NCBI GenBank assembly: GCA_003956705.1
Contig: QZCP01000046.1
Location: 161,605 to 225,604 of the forward strand
Origin: Brevipalpus yothersi
Lineage: Eukaryota; Arthropoda; Arachnida; Trombidiformes; Tenuipalpidae
Length of the DNA stretch: 64,000 nucleotides
Direction: 5' to 3'
The translations under genes and the position numbers were made by a program. Under the pieces are notes generated by a model. That model was given only the letters and a program-made list of their open reading frames with translations, did not search any database and had not been told where the DNA came from. Shown here piece by piece: positions 12,495-25,161 of the stretch (its first letter is position 1; each line of letters opens with the position of its first letter).

Positions 12495-14082
12495 GGGAAG
12501 CCTAATAGATTCACCTATTTCGGCAGTTAGCGCAAAGAGCTTCGCACTGGAAAGATAATTTTCCTAATTTTTCTTTTCCTCTCTTTCTTTCTTTCTTTCT
12601 TTCTCCCTCTTTCATCAAGAAGTGTTCACTAAACCTAGTTCTTCACACAAGTTCACTTATATACATACATATATTCTACACAAAATCAGGTATTATATTT
12701 CGTTCTCAAATATTTGACTTTGGGCAGAAAGTATCAATCAGAAATCATAAGGTGTAACTCGAGAGATGTTCTCGATCAAATCATTTCTGATCGATTCTAT
12801 TTGTCTTTCTTTCTTTTTCTCTCTCTCTCCTTCTCTCTCTTTTCACAATTGAGAAAATTTCGGCTTTCTCGTATCTTTTCATGCATACATAATTTACATT
12901 CAAGCAAACATTGTCTCTGTATATCATTTTTTTTGTCACAAAATTTCTATCCATTGTGCCTCATGATCAAGCTGATCAAGATAATCTCATTCATACATGC
13001 ACACACACGATACAGAGATGAAATGTCCACGTATTCCTTCCTTGCATATAGCAGTTAATTAAGGCAATAATCAATTTTTTTCTGTCCTAATCTCCATCTT
13101 AGAGATGTCTCAATTTTTTTAAAATGAAAAACGCTCCTCTCACACCTCTTTGAGCCATCATTGTTCAGTGATATCCTAGAATTTGAGACATCTTACGTTA
13201 GTTCCTTTATTCTTACAGCAACCAACAACAACGACTACAGCCTTCTCTCAAGTCATATTTTGATAATGATGATGATAATTAATAATTGAACAATAAACAA
13301 CGCTAAATTAATGTTTCCTGTCATATTTTCATTAAAGATTATTAGACATATGAATGATTTCCTTTTCCATCACTTCCTGATGATTGAAGTCAGGTCAATG
13401 AGTGGTGAAAATGTTTCCTCAAACTTTCTCGTTACTCTCTGGTGAGCTCAAATTTGAATAGTAATATCTATCAGCTTCTATTGACATTCATAATTTTCAC
13501 ATAAATTATGTGAATTCCTCTCATTAACTGGAAAGAAAGAGAGAAAGAGAGAGAGAGAAGAAAAAACATCTGGATCTCAAATGAGATGTGTATATTAGAC
13601 TATTGCTCGTTTATGTATTAATATTACCATAAGGACTGCTCTGTGGACATCGACACACAAGTATCGATAGATCATTATCCACTTGACATTTGTTGACAAT
13701 TGTTAGGCTACAAAATATGGTTTAACAGATCATTTTTGTGAACTGACATTAACATTTTGATTGGATAAGATGATAATTATCTCAGAACCCTTAAATTCAT
13801 GAGGATTTACTCGTGAGCAAATGGAAACACTTCCTACCTCAAATCTACGGCGCGAAATATTTCTTACTCCTTACTCTTTTCGTCTTCGCCACACTATTTC
13901 ATGATTTTGATTCACTTCCCTTTCTCTGACAAAAGTTATCAACCGAGATGTACTCGATTCATGAAGAGGCGAAAAAGTGATGATTAAACGAGCAAAGCTC
14001 TTGAAGAAGAATTTTTGCCAATTGAGCAAAGAGAGCGAATTTTGTATCGATGAGCGCGAAGCTCTTCATGTAAAGAGTTCAC

Positions 14083-14121
<39 letters not shown>

Positions 14122-14515
14122 CTTATTTTGTGTGTATATTGTGTCTAGTGAAAAAACATTGGAAATGTACTGGGCTTATTAGAGGCATGTTCATATGAGA
14201 TTTGTTATCGCTATTGGGTCTCATCTGTGTGTATCGATGTCTTATGGCTGGGAATCTGTTATTGAACAGGATGACTTGAGAAGAACGTGAATACAAAATA
14301 ATTTTCTTCCCTCAACAAGACACACATCGCTACTTACATAATATCTGAGAGTTGATAAGAGTGGATCAATTTATTATCATCATCATCTCTGTTTAACGTT
14401 TGTCTTGATTTTCATTCATGTGGTTATGTGTGTGATTATGAATCATCAATTCATTGGACTCTTTATGGTGTATTCGAATTTTAGGATAGGTATTCATCAT
14501 CATCATTTTGATTGA
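12495..14515. other. Gene-less stretch between zinc-finger gene and UXS1
   Basis: About 2.0 kb. It holds the 3' untranslated region of the zinc-finger gene with CTTT repeats around 12580-12610, low-complexity CT patches, and several open frames below 115 codons with no recognisable content. No RNA gene was recognised. Confidence 0.45.
14085..14120. repeat. (CT)n microsatellite
   Basis: Uninterrupted CT dinucleotide run of about 36 nt, about 400 bases upstream of the UXS1 start codon. Confidence 0.9.
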
Positions 14516-15904
14516 ATGGCTTTTCGAACTGATGATGAATACTTCGTTATGCGTTCTAAGTCGAGAGTGTTAATTGTTATCTTTCTTGCATCAGTTTTGT
14601 GCCTTTTACTAGGTGAGTGATGACAAACTCGACCATTCATATGAATTTTGAATTCTCTGAATTCTTATGATGAAATATCATTTTCTTCTCTATTTCATTC
14701 AGTGATACTTTTCTACCAAAAATTGGACATTTATCAACACACATCACCAGATGTTTTTCCCTCTTATTCTGCTCTGGAAAATAGTGGACCAATCAATTAT
14801 TCTGTCAATATTGAACAATTACAGGAAGAAAGGAAGCATCTAATAGATCGTATAAGTCAATTAGAAGCTCGCCTTAGTACATTGGAACAAGATGTGACCA
14901 AAAATTCACCGAAAACCAAAAATTTGTCCTATTTTGATCGTAAACGAATTTTGGTTACTGGTGGTGCAGGTTTCGTTGGTTCCCATTTGGTTGATGTTTT
15001 AATGAAAGAAGGACATGAGGTTACAGTGGTAGATAATTTTTTCACCGGACGAAAAAAAAATTTACGCCATTGGATATCTCATCCTAATTTTGAGCTAATT
15101 CATCATGACATCGTCAATCCCCTGTACATCGAAGTTGACCAAATCTATCATCTCGCTTCACCAGCATCACCACCCCAATACATGATCAATCCGGTGAAAA
15201 CAATTAAAACCAATTCTCTGGGCACCATTAACATTCTCGGTCTAGCCAAACGGATTCATGCTCGGGTTCTGATTGCTTCCACATCGGAAGTATATGGCAA
15301 TCCCGAGCAACATCCCCAAAAAGAAGACTACTGGGGTAATGTTAATCCAATAGGACCAAGAAGTTGTTATGATGAAGGCAAACGAATTGCTGAGGCTCTC
15401 AGTTACGCCTATGCAAGACAAGAGGGAATCGAAGTGAGAGTGGCTAGGATATTTAATACTTACGGACCGAGAATGAATATTGATGATGGCCGGATGGTGT
15501 CCAATTTCATTTCTCAAGCATTACAAAATCAATCGATAACCGTTTACGGTGAAGGAAAGCAGACACGATCATTGCAATATATTGACGATTTGATTGATGG
15601 TCTGATTAAATTGATGAAAAGTAATTATAGTGAGCCAGTGAATATTGGCAATCCACAGGAATATTCAATACATTATTTTGCTACTCTAATTAAGAAATTG
15701 GTTGGTGCCAAAAGTGATATCATATTTACCGATAAAGTTGAAGATGATCCTCAACGTCGTAAGCCAGACATAACAAGAGCTCAAACTCATTTAAATTGGT
15801 CACCTAAAGTATCTTTACGAGATGGACTTCTCAAAACAATCGATTATTTTAGAGATGAGTTTTCAAAGCTTGAGAAAACTTCCAACAGCAACAATCAAAT
15901 TTGA
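14516..15904 (+). CDS. UXS1: UDP-glucuronic acid decarboxylase (UDP-xylose synthase)
   Basis: The enzyme converts UDP-glucuronate to UDP-xylose in the ER/Golgi lumen, feeding xylose for proteoglycan linker and other glycans. Exons are 14516-14612 and 14703-15904 (90-nt intron, GTGAGT...CAG), giving 432 aa. The start at 14516 directly follows an in-frame TGA. Residues 17-35 form a type II membrane anchor, split by the intron. A predicted coiled-coil stem follows (about 65-95), then an extended SDR domain: nucleotide-binding GGAGFVGSH near residue 118, VVDNFFTGRKKN, HLASPASPPQY, catalytic TSEVYG, and the YxxxK pair at Y255 and K259. GPRMNIDDGRMVSNF and the RRKPD segment are typical of UXS1. Length matches animal UXS1 (about 420 aa). 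An AATAAA occurs at 16388-16393. Confidence 0.93.
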
Positions 15905-17683
15905 GAGAGATTTCTCTTTCCCTGGAAATACCATGATCATGATCAATCGAAGAAATCTGGACATGTGAATAATGGATGACAAAATTTTGGCAATTTTCTT
16001 CCCAGCAGACTTGTCATTTTGATTCTTCACAAATCTACTTGAATCTTGATAGCTTTCTGAAGTCATCTGATCTTTTGACTCTCGAATAGAATGTTTTTCT
16101 TTGGCCAATATTCTCACCTGAAGAGCTAACAATTGATATTTGAGATGCGTAAAAATCAATTCCAAGTGATATAAGTAGCCCGATCAAAAATTTTTGAGTG
16201 ATATTTCATATCCAGAGAAGTTCTTCAATTCCTTCGAAGAATTAGTTATAGTTTTTCTTCTCCTTCTCCTTCTCCTTCTCTCTTTTATACAATTTTCATC
16301 ATGCAAAGAAAAAATTAAGCGTTATTTTGTGTTTGTGATTGTAATTTTAAAAAGATACTCAAATTCCATCCCGGTTGAAGCCATTTGAATAAAATTTTCA
16401 AAATACACACACAATGAGACATAGTTTTGTGCCCATTATTTAGTCACATTTTTTTCGAATATTTTTTTTCATCCAAAAATTTTGGATAAAGTGAGCAATC
16501 AACCTCACTCGCAGCACGAATGTTGGAATCAGTTCAAAAAGACAAAAACATCAAGGATAAGCGACAGGCATTTCAGATACCATTCATGATCATTCAGAGC
16601 CAAGAAGTGGAACGATAGAATTGAAATAAACCTTTTTCTCTCTCTTTCTCATTTTTGTTATCATTTGGGAACAAAACTGCTGAAGATAATCGATTTTAAT
16701 TAAAAATAAATAGTCGAAAAATCTTCCCATCACAAATAGATGAGACATTGTCTAGTAGAATATCTTCAAAACTTAAAATGGAAGAAGTTCAGTCTTTCCT
16801 AATCACTTATGTATATTACCCAGAAAAATTCGCTCCATATATCAGGTAAAAGACAGAGTTTGTGAAAATATTATGCGCCATATTCCACATTCTTCAGCTC
16901 TGATGATCATAAACGGTTCACAAAATATTGATTGTATTGATTTGTCATGATTAAGGTGTGTGAGTGTGTGTGTGTCTTTTTTGTAGGTTATTCACACATC
17001 CACAACACACCATCACTTCACAGTTTACATTATTATTGAATTCTTAATTGTATCACAGAAGAAAAGATAGAAAACATTAATTAGGAGCAAATCAAAGCCA
17101 CACACGGGGAGTATAGAGCAAAGAGATTCAGACTCCCATAAACTGCCTCTCACAGTCAGAAAAACGAGTGAAAAGTTGAAAGGCAGGAATATCTTATCAT
17201 TTTTCAAAGACTTCTCAAAGTGGATGACAGAAAAAGTCAAGCATTAAACATTGAGTGTTGTTAAGAGGATGGATTGGAAATGAGGATTGATAGAAAGTAA
17301 GATCATCGCGAAACTAGAGAGTTGTTCAGGAAGAGAGAGAGAGAAAGAGGAAGAGAAAAAGAACATAGAGGTGGATGATTCGTAAAATATGTGTGATGTT
17401 CACTCGATTTAAAATTTTTGGTTTTTTTCATTCCATCAAAAATATTGGAAATAGCGAATTCGGCAAATAAAATGACTAAACTTTGTGAAACTCATTTCTT
17501 TGGCAGACACAATTTTAAACCAGCATCAAAATTATTGGATCTGATAAAAGAGAAACAAAAATAAACAGAAAAAAAGAAGAAAGAAAATGGAATCAAGAGA
17601 CAATCAAAAACAGAAAGAAAGAGAGAGAGAATAAGCCTGTCGTGTTCTCTCACAAAAACTCACCCTAATCTCATACGTTAACT
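15905..17683. other. Gene-less stretch between convergent UXS1 and endophilin genes
   Basis: About 1.8 kb between two 3' ends. It contains AATAAA at 16388-16393 on the plus strand, GA-rich patches near 17330-17360 and 17615-17632, and short frames (for example 15863-16165 minus, 100 codons) without recognisable content. Confidence 0.45.
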
Positions 17684-20200
17684 TTATTGGCCTCCAAGAG
17701 GAACTAAAACTTGAACGTAAGTTATGGGAAATATTCCAGTTTTGCCTCTAACAGTTCCTTCGAACCAGTTGTCATCGAGTTTTTGTTTCAATTCAATTAT
17801 ATCTCCTTCCTTGAATTCCAATTCTCGTGGATTTTCCGGATCAAAATCGTACAATGCCAGACAACAAGGTCCTCGAGATTGTGGTGTACGAGCTGGGGAA
17901 CGAACAGGTGAAGGTAAAGGAGATGCTGTTTATATTATCATGTTAAAATTTCAGAGTTTCAGAAATGTTTTTTTTGCGAATCAACAGGAAACGTATGGAT
18001 TCCAGATTAATAGAATACCCAGAATGATAGCAATATTGTACAGTTATTACGGTAATGGACATAGTAGACACATAGCCACACATACATAGAAGCCAAAGGT
18101 ATATTGGTGATGGTGATTAATTGTGGAGAAGAATTATTATTATTAGTCGCAACAGGGGAAAGGGATGAATGAGAAAAGAGAGAGAGAAGTAAGAGAAGCG
18201 TGGTTAGTAAAGGAATATGAGCAATGATACAGCGGTAAAGAACAAGAAGAAGGAAAATATGTGTACCATTGGGAGATTTTGATGAAACCTCGTTGCCGTT
18301 ACTTGTTAGTAGAAGAGTATTCGGTTTTTTAGTAGGAGAGGTGGCGGGAGATCGCGCAGGAGGAGAAGCAACTGTTGATTGCAGTGTGGATATGGTTTGA
18401 CGGAAGAATGAGAAAAGACATTAGAATTGATAGAAAGACGGTAAGGACGGGAATTTTTCTGCTACTCTACTATTTCAGAAAAGCAAAGCCATCACCAAAT
18501 TGAGAATGAATTTGTTAGGTATATATATTGAGTGTAGGAAATCAATTTGAGTTAGTAAATTGAGTTTCGAGAATCCATACAGCTCAAGTGCTGATCACAA
18601 GAGAGAAAGAGAAAGAGTGAGTTGAAAGTGATTTCATATTAAAGAAGAGGGGGAGAAAGAGAGATTGGAATGAAGGCGTTACAGAGTAAAAGAACTAGAC
18701 TGTGATCAGTTTGAGTGGGTGTAATTTGGTAATGGTTTTACCATTCGATAGTTGAGCTGAAGAGTTGCTAAAGAATCGAGAATAGAAAAGGCTAGAACCA
18801 TTCTGGTGAGCAGCATCCGAAGGAGTCGTATCTTGGTGATCATCCTGCGTCATCGCTATTTGAAGATCTTCTAGCTTTTTGGGCACGTAAGGCTTCACTG
18901 GCTGATCGGCCGATACCCTTTTCCTGTACGGAACACAAGGAGAAGAGGAAAGAGATATGAGAAAAGGGCGTTATGAGATTATTATCTTTGCTTTCAATAT
19001 TTGTGTACCGTTGGTAAACTAAAAGAGATTGAAACAGCATTTCTGAATACTCACTGTTCCATGAGCCTTGAAGACAAACTTTCGAGAATTGAAGCACACT
19101 GAGAGTGATATTCGAATAACGCTTCAGACAATGCGGCTAGTTGAGATATTTGTTCAGGTTCATTTTGCAATAAATTATGCATTCCCATAGAAGCCAAATT
19201 GAAAGATTCCTCGAATTTATCTTCAGCTGTCTTGATATCCTCAGCAGTTACATGACCTCCACTTTTCAACTTTCGTTTCTTACCATCAAAATCCAACCTA
19301 CGACTTTCCAATTTTTTACGGTGGTGCTGGATAGTATATATATAAAATTATTCCATAAGAGTAGAGCAAAGCAAAGCGAAAAGTGGTTGTATTACCATAA
19401 CGTCTCGTATATCTTTCGATTGTAAATGAGTGAGTGGCTCGAGAAAATTTTGTTTTACAGAATCTTCCAAAGCAAATTTGACTTCACCCATTTGTCTAAG
19501 AGCTTCGCCCATTTCGATCAAACTTTGGCCAAAGTTACTGTCCTCACCGAATTTTCGTCCATACTTGATCATGGCTTCTCCTAAGGTGCCCTCAGGTTGA
19601 TTATAACCATGTCCTTTAGCTGATTGGATCTTGGAGCCAACAGCTAATTTAGCACGGTTTGCTGGAAGTGAGAAGAAGAAGAATAATATATTAGTCTTAC
19701 AAGAAGCAATAGCTCAAATAAAACAATCAGAATATGGACAGTACCTGGATTGGGTTGAAGAAAGTCTTTCGTTTTATTCAAAAGTTCTTCGACTAGTTCA
19801 TTGGTTGCATCGGTTTTCTGGAAATATCATTGAAAATGAGAATAAATCAACAAATGAGTTCATCATTACGAAGTGTGAAAAGCGTGTCAAACACTGTTAC
19901 ACTGATGAGCTATCGCAAGCTGATAATATGAGCCTACCTTTTCCATTTCATGATATTCTTCCGTAAATTTTGTACCCTCAACGGCGCCCATTTTTTCGCT
20001 GACATACTGTAAAAATAGCCGGAATCAAGATCAATACAAAGTTTAACGGTATTCCCAAAACTTAATTTCATCATCATAACACACAGCAAGCAGCAATTCA
20101 AAAAACACCAAGACAAAGATCAACTCAAGATCATCATCAACTCATGTGTATATACCTGATTTGCTTTGTTGATCTGTTTCTTGAGACCAGCGAGAGCCAT
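17684..20200 (-). CDS. SH3GL: Endophilin-A (BAR + SH3 membrane-curvature protein)
   Basis: Endophilin bends membranes at endocytic sites and recruits dynamin and synaptojanin through its SH3 domain. Eight exons on the minus strand, in transcription order: 20200-20156, 20006-19938, 19817-19745, 19661-19396, 19326-19055, 18923-18742, 18371-18267, 17925-17684. All introns are GT/AG and phases match, giving 417 aa. The N-terminus MALAGLKKQINKANQ is the diagnostic amphipathic helix H0. The N-BAR domain runs to about residue 255 (AEDIKTAEDKFEES, LSEALFEYHSQC). A Ser/Pro-rich linker spans exons 6-8. The SH3 domain (about 357-412) carries ALYDFDPENPRELEF, DDNWFEG and GIFPITYV. The stop codon overlaps an AATAAA hexamer (17688-17683). 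Exon 7 has the least independent support because it encodes only the linker. Confidence 0.92.
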
Positions 20201-21162
20201 GATTGAAAAGCCGAGAATATACACTTCTCACTTCACCTCACTTCACCACCAAAACGTCAATTGAATTAATATACACACACCGATAACGGAATAGAAAAAA
20301 AAACTTGCTCTACAATTTATATATATTTCCTACTAACAGATAACCACTATTCTCTCTATCTCTCTCTACCTCTCTCTACCTCTTTCAAGGTGAAAGTTCT
20401 GATGAATTGAACATGAAGAAGAAGAAGAACTTTGGATGATGTTATGTTCCGCGAAGACGAAGAACTGAAGTATATACTGTCTTCATTTCATCACATCTTG
20501 TGTGTGCATATATGTTCTATTTACACACACTGTCAGGCGCACTCTGTCGGACCTCTTGATTGACAATTTTTGTACCAAGTTCTACGATAATCGTAACACA
20601 ACGATATTAATTAGTTCGAACAATTGATCAGTAATTAAATTGAACCATAAATTAAAAAATAGCAACTGGTTCCCAACAGATACTGTTGAATTGAAAAATA
20701 TTTTTGAACACTTTTTTTTCACGCCAAAAAAAAAGATTCTTCAATCATCATCATCATCCAAAAGATACTGATATGTAAGGTATCAGATACAGTTAAAGTT
20801 CTTCTCTTTGCGAAAAGATTTTTTTTTTGCTCTTTAATTTTATTCACGATTGTCGAGTGATCAACATTGAATCGTAATTTGACATTATCAAAATAATGTC
20901 ATAGTAATAATTTGATTGAGGATTTTACAACTAGTCTACACATATTTGATCATTTGCTTCGGGGTTATAATAATTTGTCAAGTGTGAGGAAAAGTAAACT
21001 TGTGTTTTCCGTGTATACATTTACACACACATACACACACACCGCTTAATTCCGGCTTATTACACGCGGCTTTGTGATTGTGTGTGTCTGTTGTCAGAGA
21101 AGGAAGAGAGGAAGAATAAGACGAAAAGTGTAATCATTAACTTTCTTTGACAACCGGTAATC
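20201..21162. promoter_or_regulatory. Divergent intergenic region between endophilin-A and calnexin
   Basis: About 960 bases separate the two start codons, which point away from each other, so this interval must hold both promoters and 5' leaders. It has CT-rich stretches near 20350-20385 and CA-rich stretches near 21025-21042. I found no convincing TATA box. No gene is visible. Confidence 0.5.
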
Positions 21163-23458
21163 ATGTTCGGTCAGAGTGGTACTACCGGTCGTGTACCGGT
21201 CAATATTGGATCTTTTTCTCGCTTAATTTTGTGCCTTCTTCTTATACTTGTTTGTACTACTTTAACATCACGATTTGTTTCAACTCAATCCAATGATGAT
21301 GATAGCGATGGTGATAATTCTAATTTTGATACCAATTATGTGGACGGTGATGGAGACGATGATGGTGGTGATGATGAGATCTCTTCCGTGGACACATCTC
21401 AACCGTCCAAAAAATCTGAACGATTAATTGATTACAAAACTCCTGATGTAAACAATCAAGAGACAGTCCATTTGTATGAGCCATTCGATGACGATGCAAA
21501 TTACAAAAAGAATTGGATTCTATCCAAGGCTACTAAAGCGGAATCATCTGACAGTAAATATGATGGTCAATGGACAAGAGTGACCACTGATGATCGAATA
21601 AAAGGTATGTTTTTTGGGAACCGAATTCCATCCATTTTGCCATGCCATTTTGTCTCTCTTTTTCTGTCAATTTTGTCTCGCTTTTTTGACCTGAGTTTCC
21701 TCATGAACCTGGTTCCGGTTGCTTCCTTTTTTCCCTTTCTCGTTGATCAGCTCATCCTGGTAGGGATTCTGATAGACTTTTAAACCATCCTGCTATCTAT
21801 CCGATTTTTTGATGATTCATTCTAAAGCAATTGAAAACCCTTTTCCGTTTTCTAATCCTTGTATTCTTTTGTTTCTCTCAAATAATGTTTCAGGAGATTA
21901 TGGCTTAATGATGAGCAACAAGGCAAGGCATCATGCTATCGGTGCCAAGCTGAAGAAACCATTCAAATTCGATGGCGGTAATCTGGTCGTTCAATACGAT
22001 GTCCAATTTCGTAATGGCCAAGAATGCGGTGGAGCCTACCTAAAACTTTTGGCCTCCCCATCAGGTGACTTGAGCAAAGTTCATGATAAATCACCGTACT
22101 CTATAATGTTTGGTCCGGACAAATGTGGAAATGATCACAAACTTCATTTCATTTTCAATCACAAGAACGCCAAAACTGGCAATATTCGCGAAATTCACTG
22201 GAAAAAGGCAGGTAGTGCCTCTGGCCTCAGTGAGGCCATAACTGACGGAAAGTGGCATCTTTTCCGTCTCATAGTTAGACCTGATAACAGTTTCGAAGTG
22301 AACATGGATCGAAAAGTGGTTGGAAAAGGAAATCTCCTAGATGATTTTGATCCTCCGGTTAATCCTCCAAAAGAAATTGATGATCCTAATGATAAGAAGC
22401 CGGCCGATTGGGATGAGCGAGAAAAAATTCCTGATCCAGATGCTAAGAAACCCGACGACTGGGATGAAAGTGAGCCTCGTAAAATTCCTGATGAAAATGC
22501 TAAGAAGCCAGCTGATTGGCTGGAAGATGAACCCGAAATGATTCCTGACCCACAAGCCAAGAAACCTGATGACTGGTCTGAAGGTAAGATTCTCTCTTCC
22601 CCCTCCCTCTCTCTCTCTCATTTTCTCTGGCTGTTGCTCACTCTTAATTCTCTCTTTCTCACCCTCTCTCAATTCTTAGATATGGATGGTGAATGGGAAG
22701 CTCCTCTGATCAATAATCCCAAATGCAGTGAAGCTTCCGGTTGTGGTGAATGGAAGGCTCCACTCGTTGATAATCCAAAATACAAGGGTAAATGGAAGCC
22801 TCCTCTCATATCGAATCCCGATTATAAGGGAAAATGGGCTCCCAGAAAGATACCCAATCCTGAGTATTCGGAAGATTTGACACCATACAAAATGCTACCA
22901 ATCGATGCTATTGCCTTTGAACTATGGACCATCACTGATGGTATAGTTTTTGACAATGTTTTGGTCACAACCAGTGTTGATTTAGCCAATATGGTGGCTG
23001 ATAATACTTATTTGCTCAAAAAAGATATCGGTGATGAGAAGGGAGAAAATTGGTTCCAAAGTTTCATCCGCTCAACCAACAAGCAACCTTGGCTATGGGG
23101 TGTCTATGTTCTGGCGATCGCAGTGCCTATGATTCTACTTGTATTACGATTCGGTAAGGGTTCAAAAAAAGATGAAGAAACACCTGGTTCTAGTAAAGTG
23201 GGTGGAGATGAAACAGAGGCTGATGAGTTCGATAGACCTGGACCCTCTGGACAGGGTCAACAGGCATTTGAGTCAAAGAAAGGCTCCTCTGATGATGATG
23301 TAGTTGGAGCTGAGACTGAGGAGGAAGAATTGGAGGATGATCAAAATGAGAGGGGAGATTCAGCTGCCTCCGCAGAGGAAGAAGTGGTTCCTGAGGAGGT
23401 AGAAGAGTCTAAAGATAGCAAAATGAAAACTAGATCTCGAAAAGCTCGTCGAGAATAA
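21163..23458 (+). CDS. CANX: Calnexin, ER lectin chaperone
   Basis: Calnexin retains monoglucosylated glycoproteins in the ER for folding. Exons are 21163-21604, 21894-22583 and 22680-23458, giving 636 aa. A hydrophobic signal (about residues 19-36) is followed by a strongly acidic spacer. The lectin domain includes DYGLMMSNKARHHAI, QYDVQFRNGQECGGAYLKLL and FGPDKCGNDHKLHFIF. The proline-rich arm follows: four KP(A/D)DW-type repeats from about residue 315, then GEWEAPLI/GEWKAPLV/GKWKPPLI/GKWAPRKI repeats. A transmembrane helix (about 513-533) precedes an acidic cytosolic tail ending RKARRE, a calnexin-type ER retention ending. The second intron (96 nt) falls between the two repeat types. AATAAA is at 23476-23481, only 18 bases past the stop. 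It is transcribed divergently from endophilin-A. Confidence 0.96.
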
Positions 23459-24868
23459 TTCTCCTTTCAACATAAAATAAATTTTATAATCAAATGGTCT
23501 TCAATTTTCAGTTCCCATTCCTACTCAAACCTCTATCCAATTATTCTCGCTGATTTTGCTTCTTTTTCCCAAGAAAAACTTACTCTTTCTCTCAAATTTT
23601 TCCATCTTTCATTTCTTCTACTCTTCTGTCTCCCTATGACTGCCCATATTTTATCTCAGTCCCCTCTTCCAAACTATTTCCACTTTTCTTCATTTATTTC
23701 TAGTAGTATTATGCTATTCTCCATGTAAACTAGTCACTCAAAATTTGAAATATTATATAATCATAGAAAAAAATCTTGTCTCTTTCAAATCATTTCCTTT
23801 TCTACTTGCAAACTTTTTTTCTATCTGCTTGAATGGCTTTGCTTGCTTCTCGCTGACTTCAATAACTACTTGCTTCACAACTTTTTCTAATCAACATCTC
23901 CCAATCAACATGGATTGTTTTTTTATCACCACCTGACCGCGGTCAACTTTGGTCATCCGTTGAACCAATGTCCAACGATGTCCAGCTATCCAACTTCAAT
24001 GGCCTCTGGACGGGTTTTCAATGAAGAAATTTTAAACGTGATTGAACAGGGTGTATTTTATTTTTGGTTACTCGCGATTAAATTCGAATTCTCTGTGAGT
24101 TGAGTTTGAGGAGTGGTGATTTAGGTTATTCTAATTGAAATCGATTGTTCCTTTGCATCTAAGATTCATGTTGGTGGTGACTAAATTGTTTTTTCAAAAG
24201 TTGTAAACTCAATTCATCCCAATCTTTCAGAAACTCTCAATCTCATTGTTCAGAGTAATTAATTTATCAGGCAGCACACAATAGGCTGATTATAGCCAGT
24301 TCGATGTCCTCATGATACTCCTAGACCATGACGAGCACTGAATTATTGTTTTTTGAATGACTAAGAGAATGAGTAGTAGAAGAACAATATTTTCTTATGA
24401 TCAAAGAAAAGATTCCTAGATGGTCAATCCTGTATCATGGACTACTTTCACTCATTAATTGCCCGATTCAATATACCAATTGAAAAAACAAACTTTTCAG
24501 CTATGGAATGAAACGGAAAAATGAAGATCATTGTTAAACAGTTTGAACTGTTCAAATTCCAAGTTCAATCCACAAAAGTTCTTCTTCCTAGATCTAAGCT
24601 CCAAAATATAAGTCTAATGCAAGTTTTGATGCTCTTTTCTGATGTACCGTTGAATGTCTTGGTCTAACGATTCAAACAGAAAATATGTTTATTTGTTACA
24701 TTTGATGTGATCAAAATTCAGAATCATCGTCATCAAAGAAGGTTACTCTGCGATCCTGTGATCATCTAGATCACAGTAACAACATGTGTTTTGGACAGAT
24801 TACATATGGAAAAAATCACGATCAAGCGTTATCTGACGAATCGACTGTTGATGATGAGTTGATTTCTA

Positions 24869-24924
<56 letters not shown>

Positions 24925-25161
24925 GCCAGTCTGGGAGTAAAAACTTTGAGCCACTGAATATGATTAGTCTAACGACAGTCTAACTCTTTGTGTAATCACA
25001 ACTTAGCAAATCTCGATCACCTTCACTCTGACACAATCGAAGTTTTCCCCCGAAAAATGACTGATTCCCTTCGATTCTTTGGAAATTTATACTGATACTC
25101 CTCTAACTGTGATCTTCACTATGTCCAAATATTCACAAGTTTCATCTTCACCCTCCATTTC
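23459..25161. other. Gene-less stretch between calnexin and the GPR155-like gene
   Basis: About 1.7 kb. It holds the calnexin poly(A) signal, pyrimidine-rich sequence at 23520-23700, and a CT microsatellite at 24872-24918. Open frames of about 60 codons lack any recognisable content. Confidence 0.45.
24872..24918. repeat. (TC)n microsatellite
   Basis: Uninterrupted TC run of about 47 nt, some 240 bases upstream of the GPR155-like start codon. Confidence 0.9.

Noticed and set aside
22195..22672. Minus-strand open frames with SGI/SQS repeats inside calnexin
   Set aside because: They are antisense shadows of the repeated calnexin arm; the repetition comes from the sense codons.
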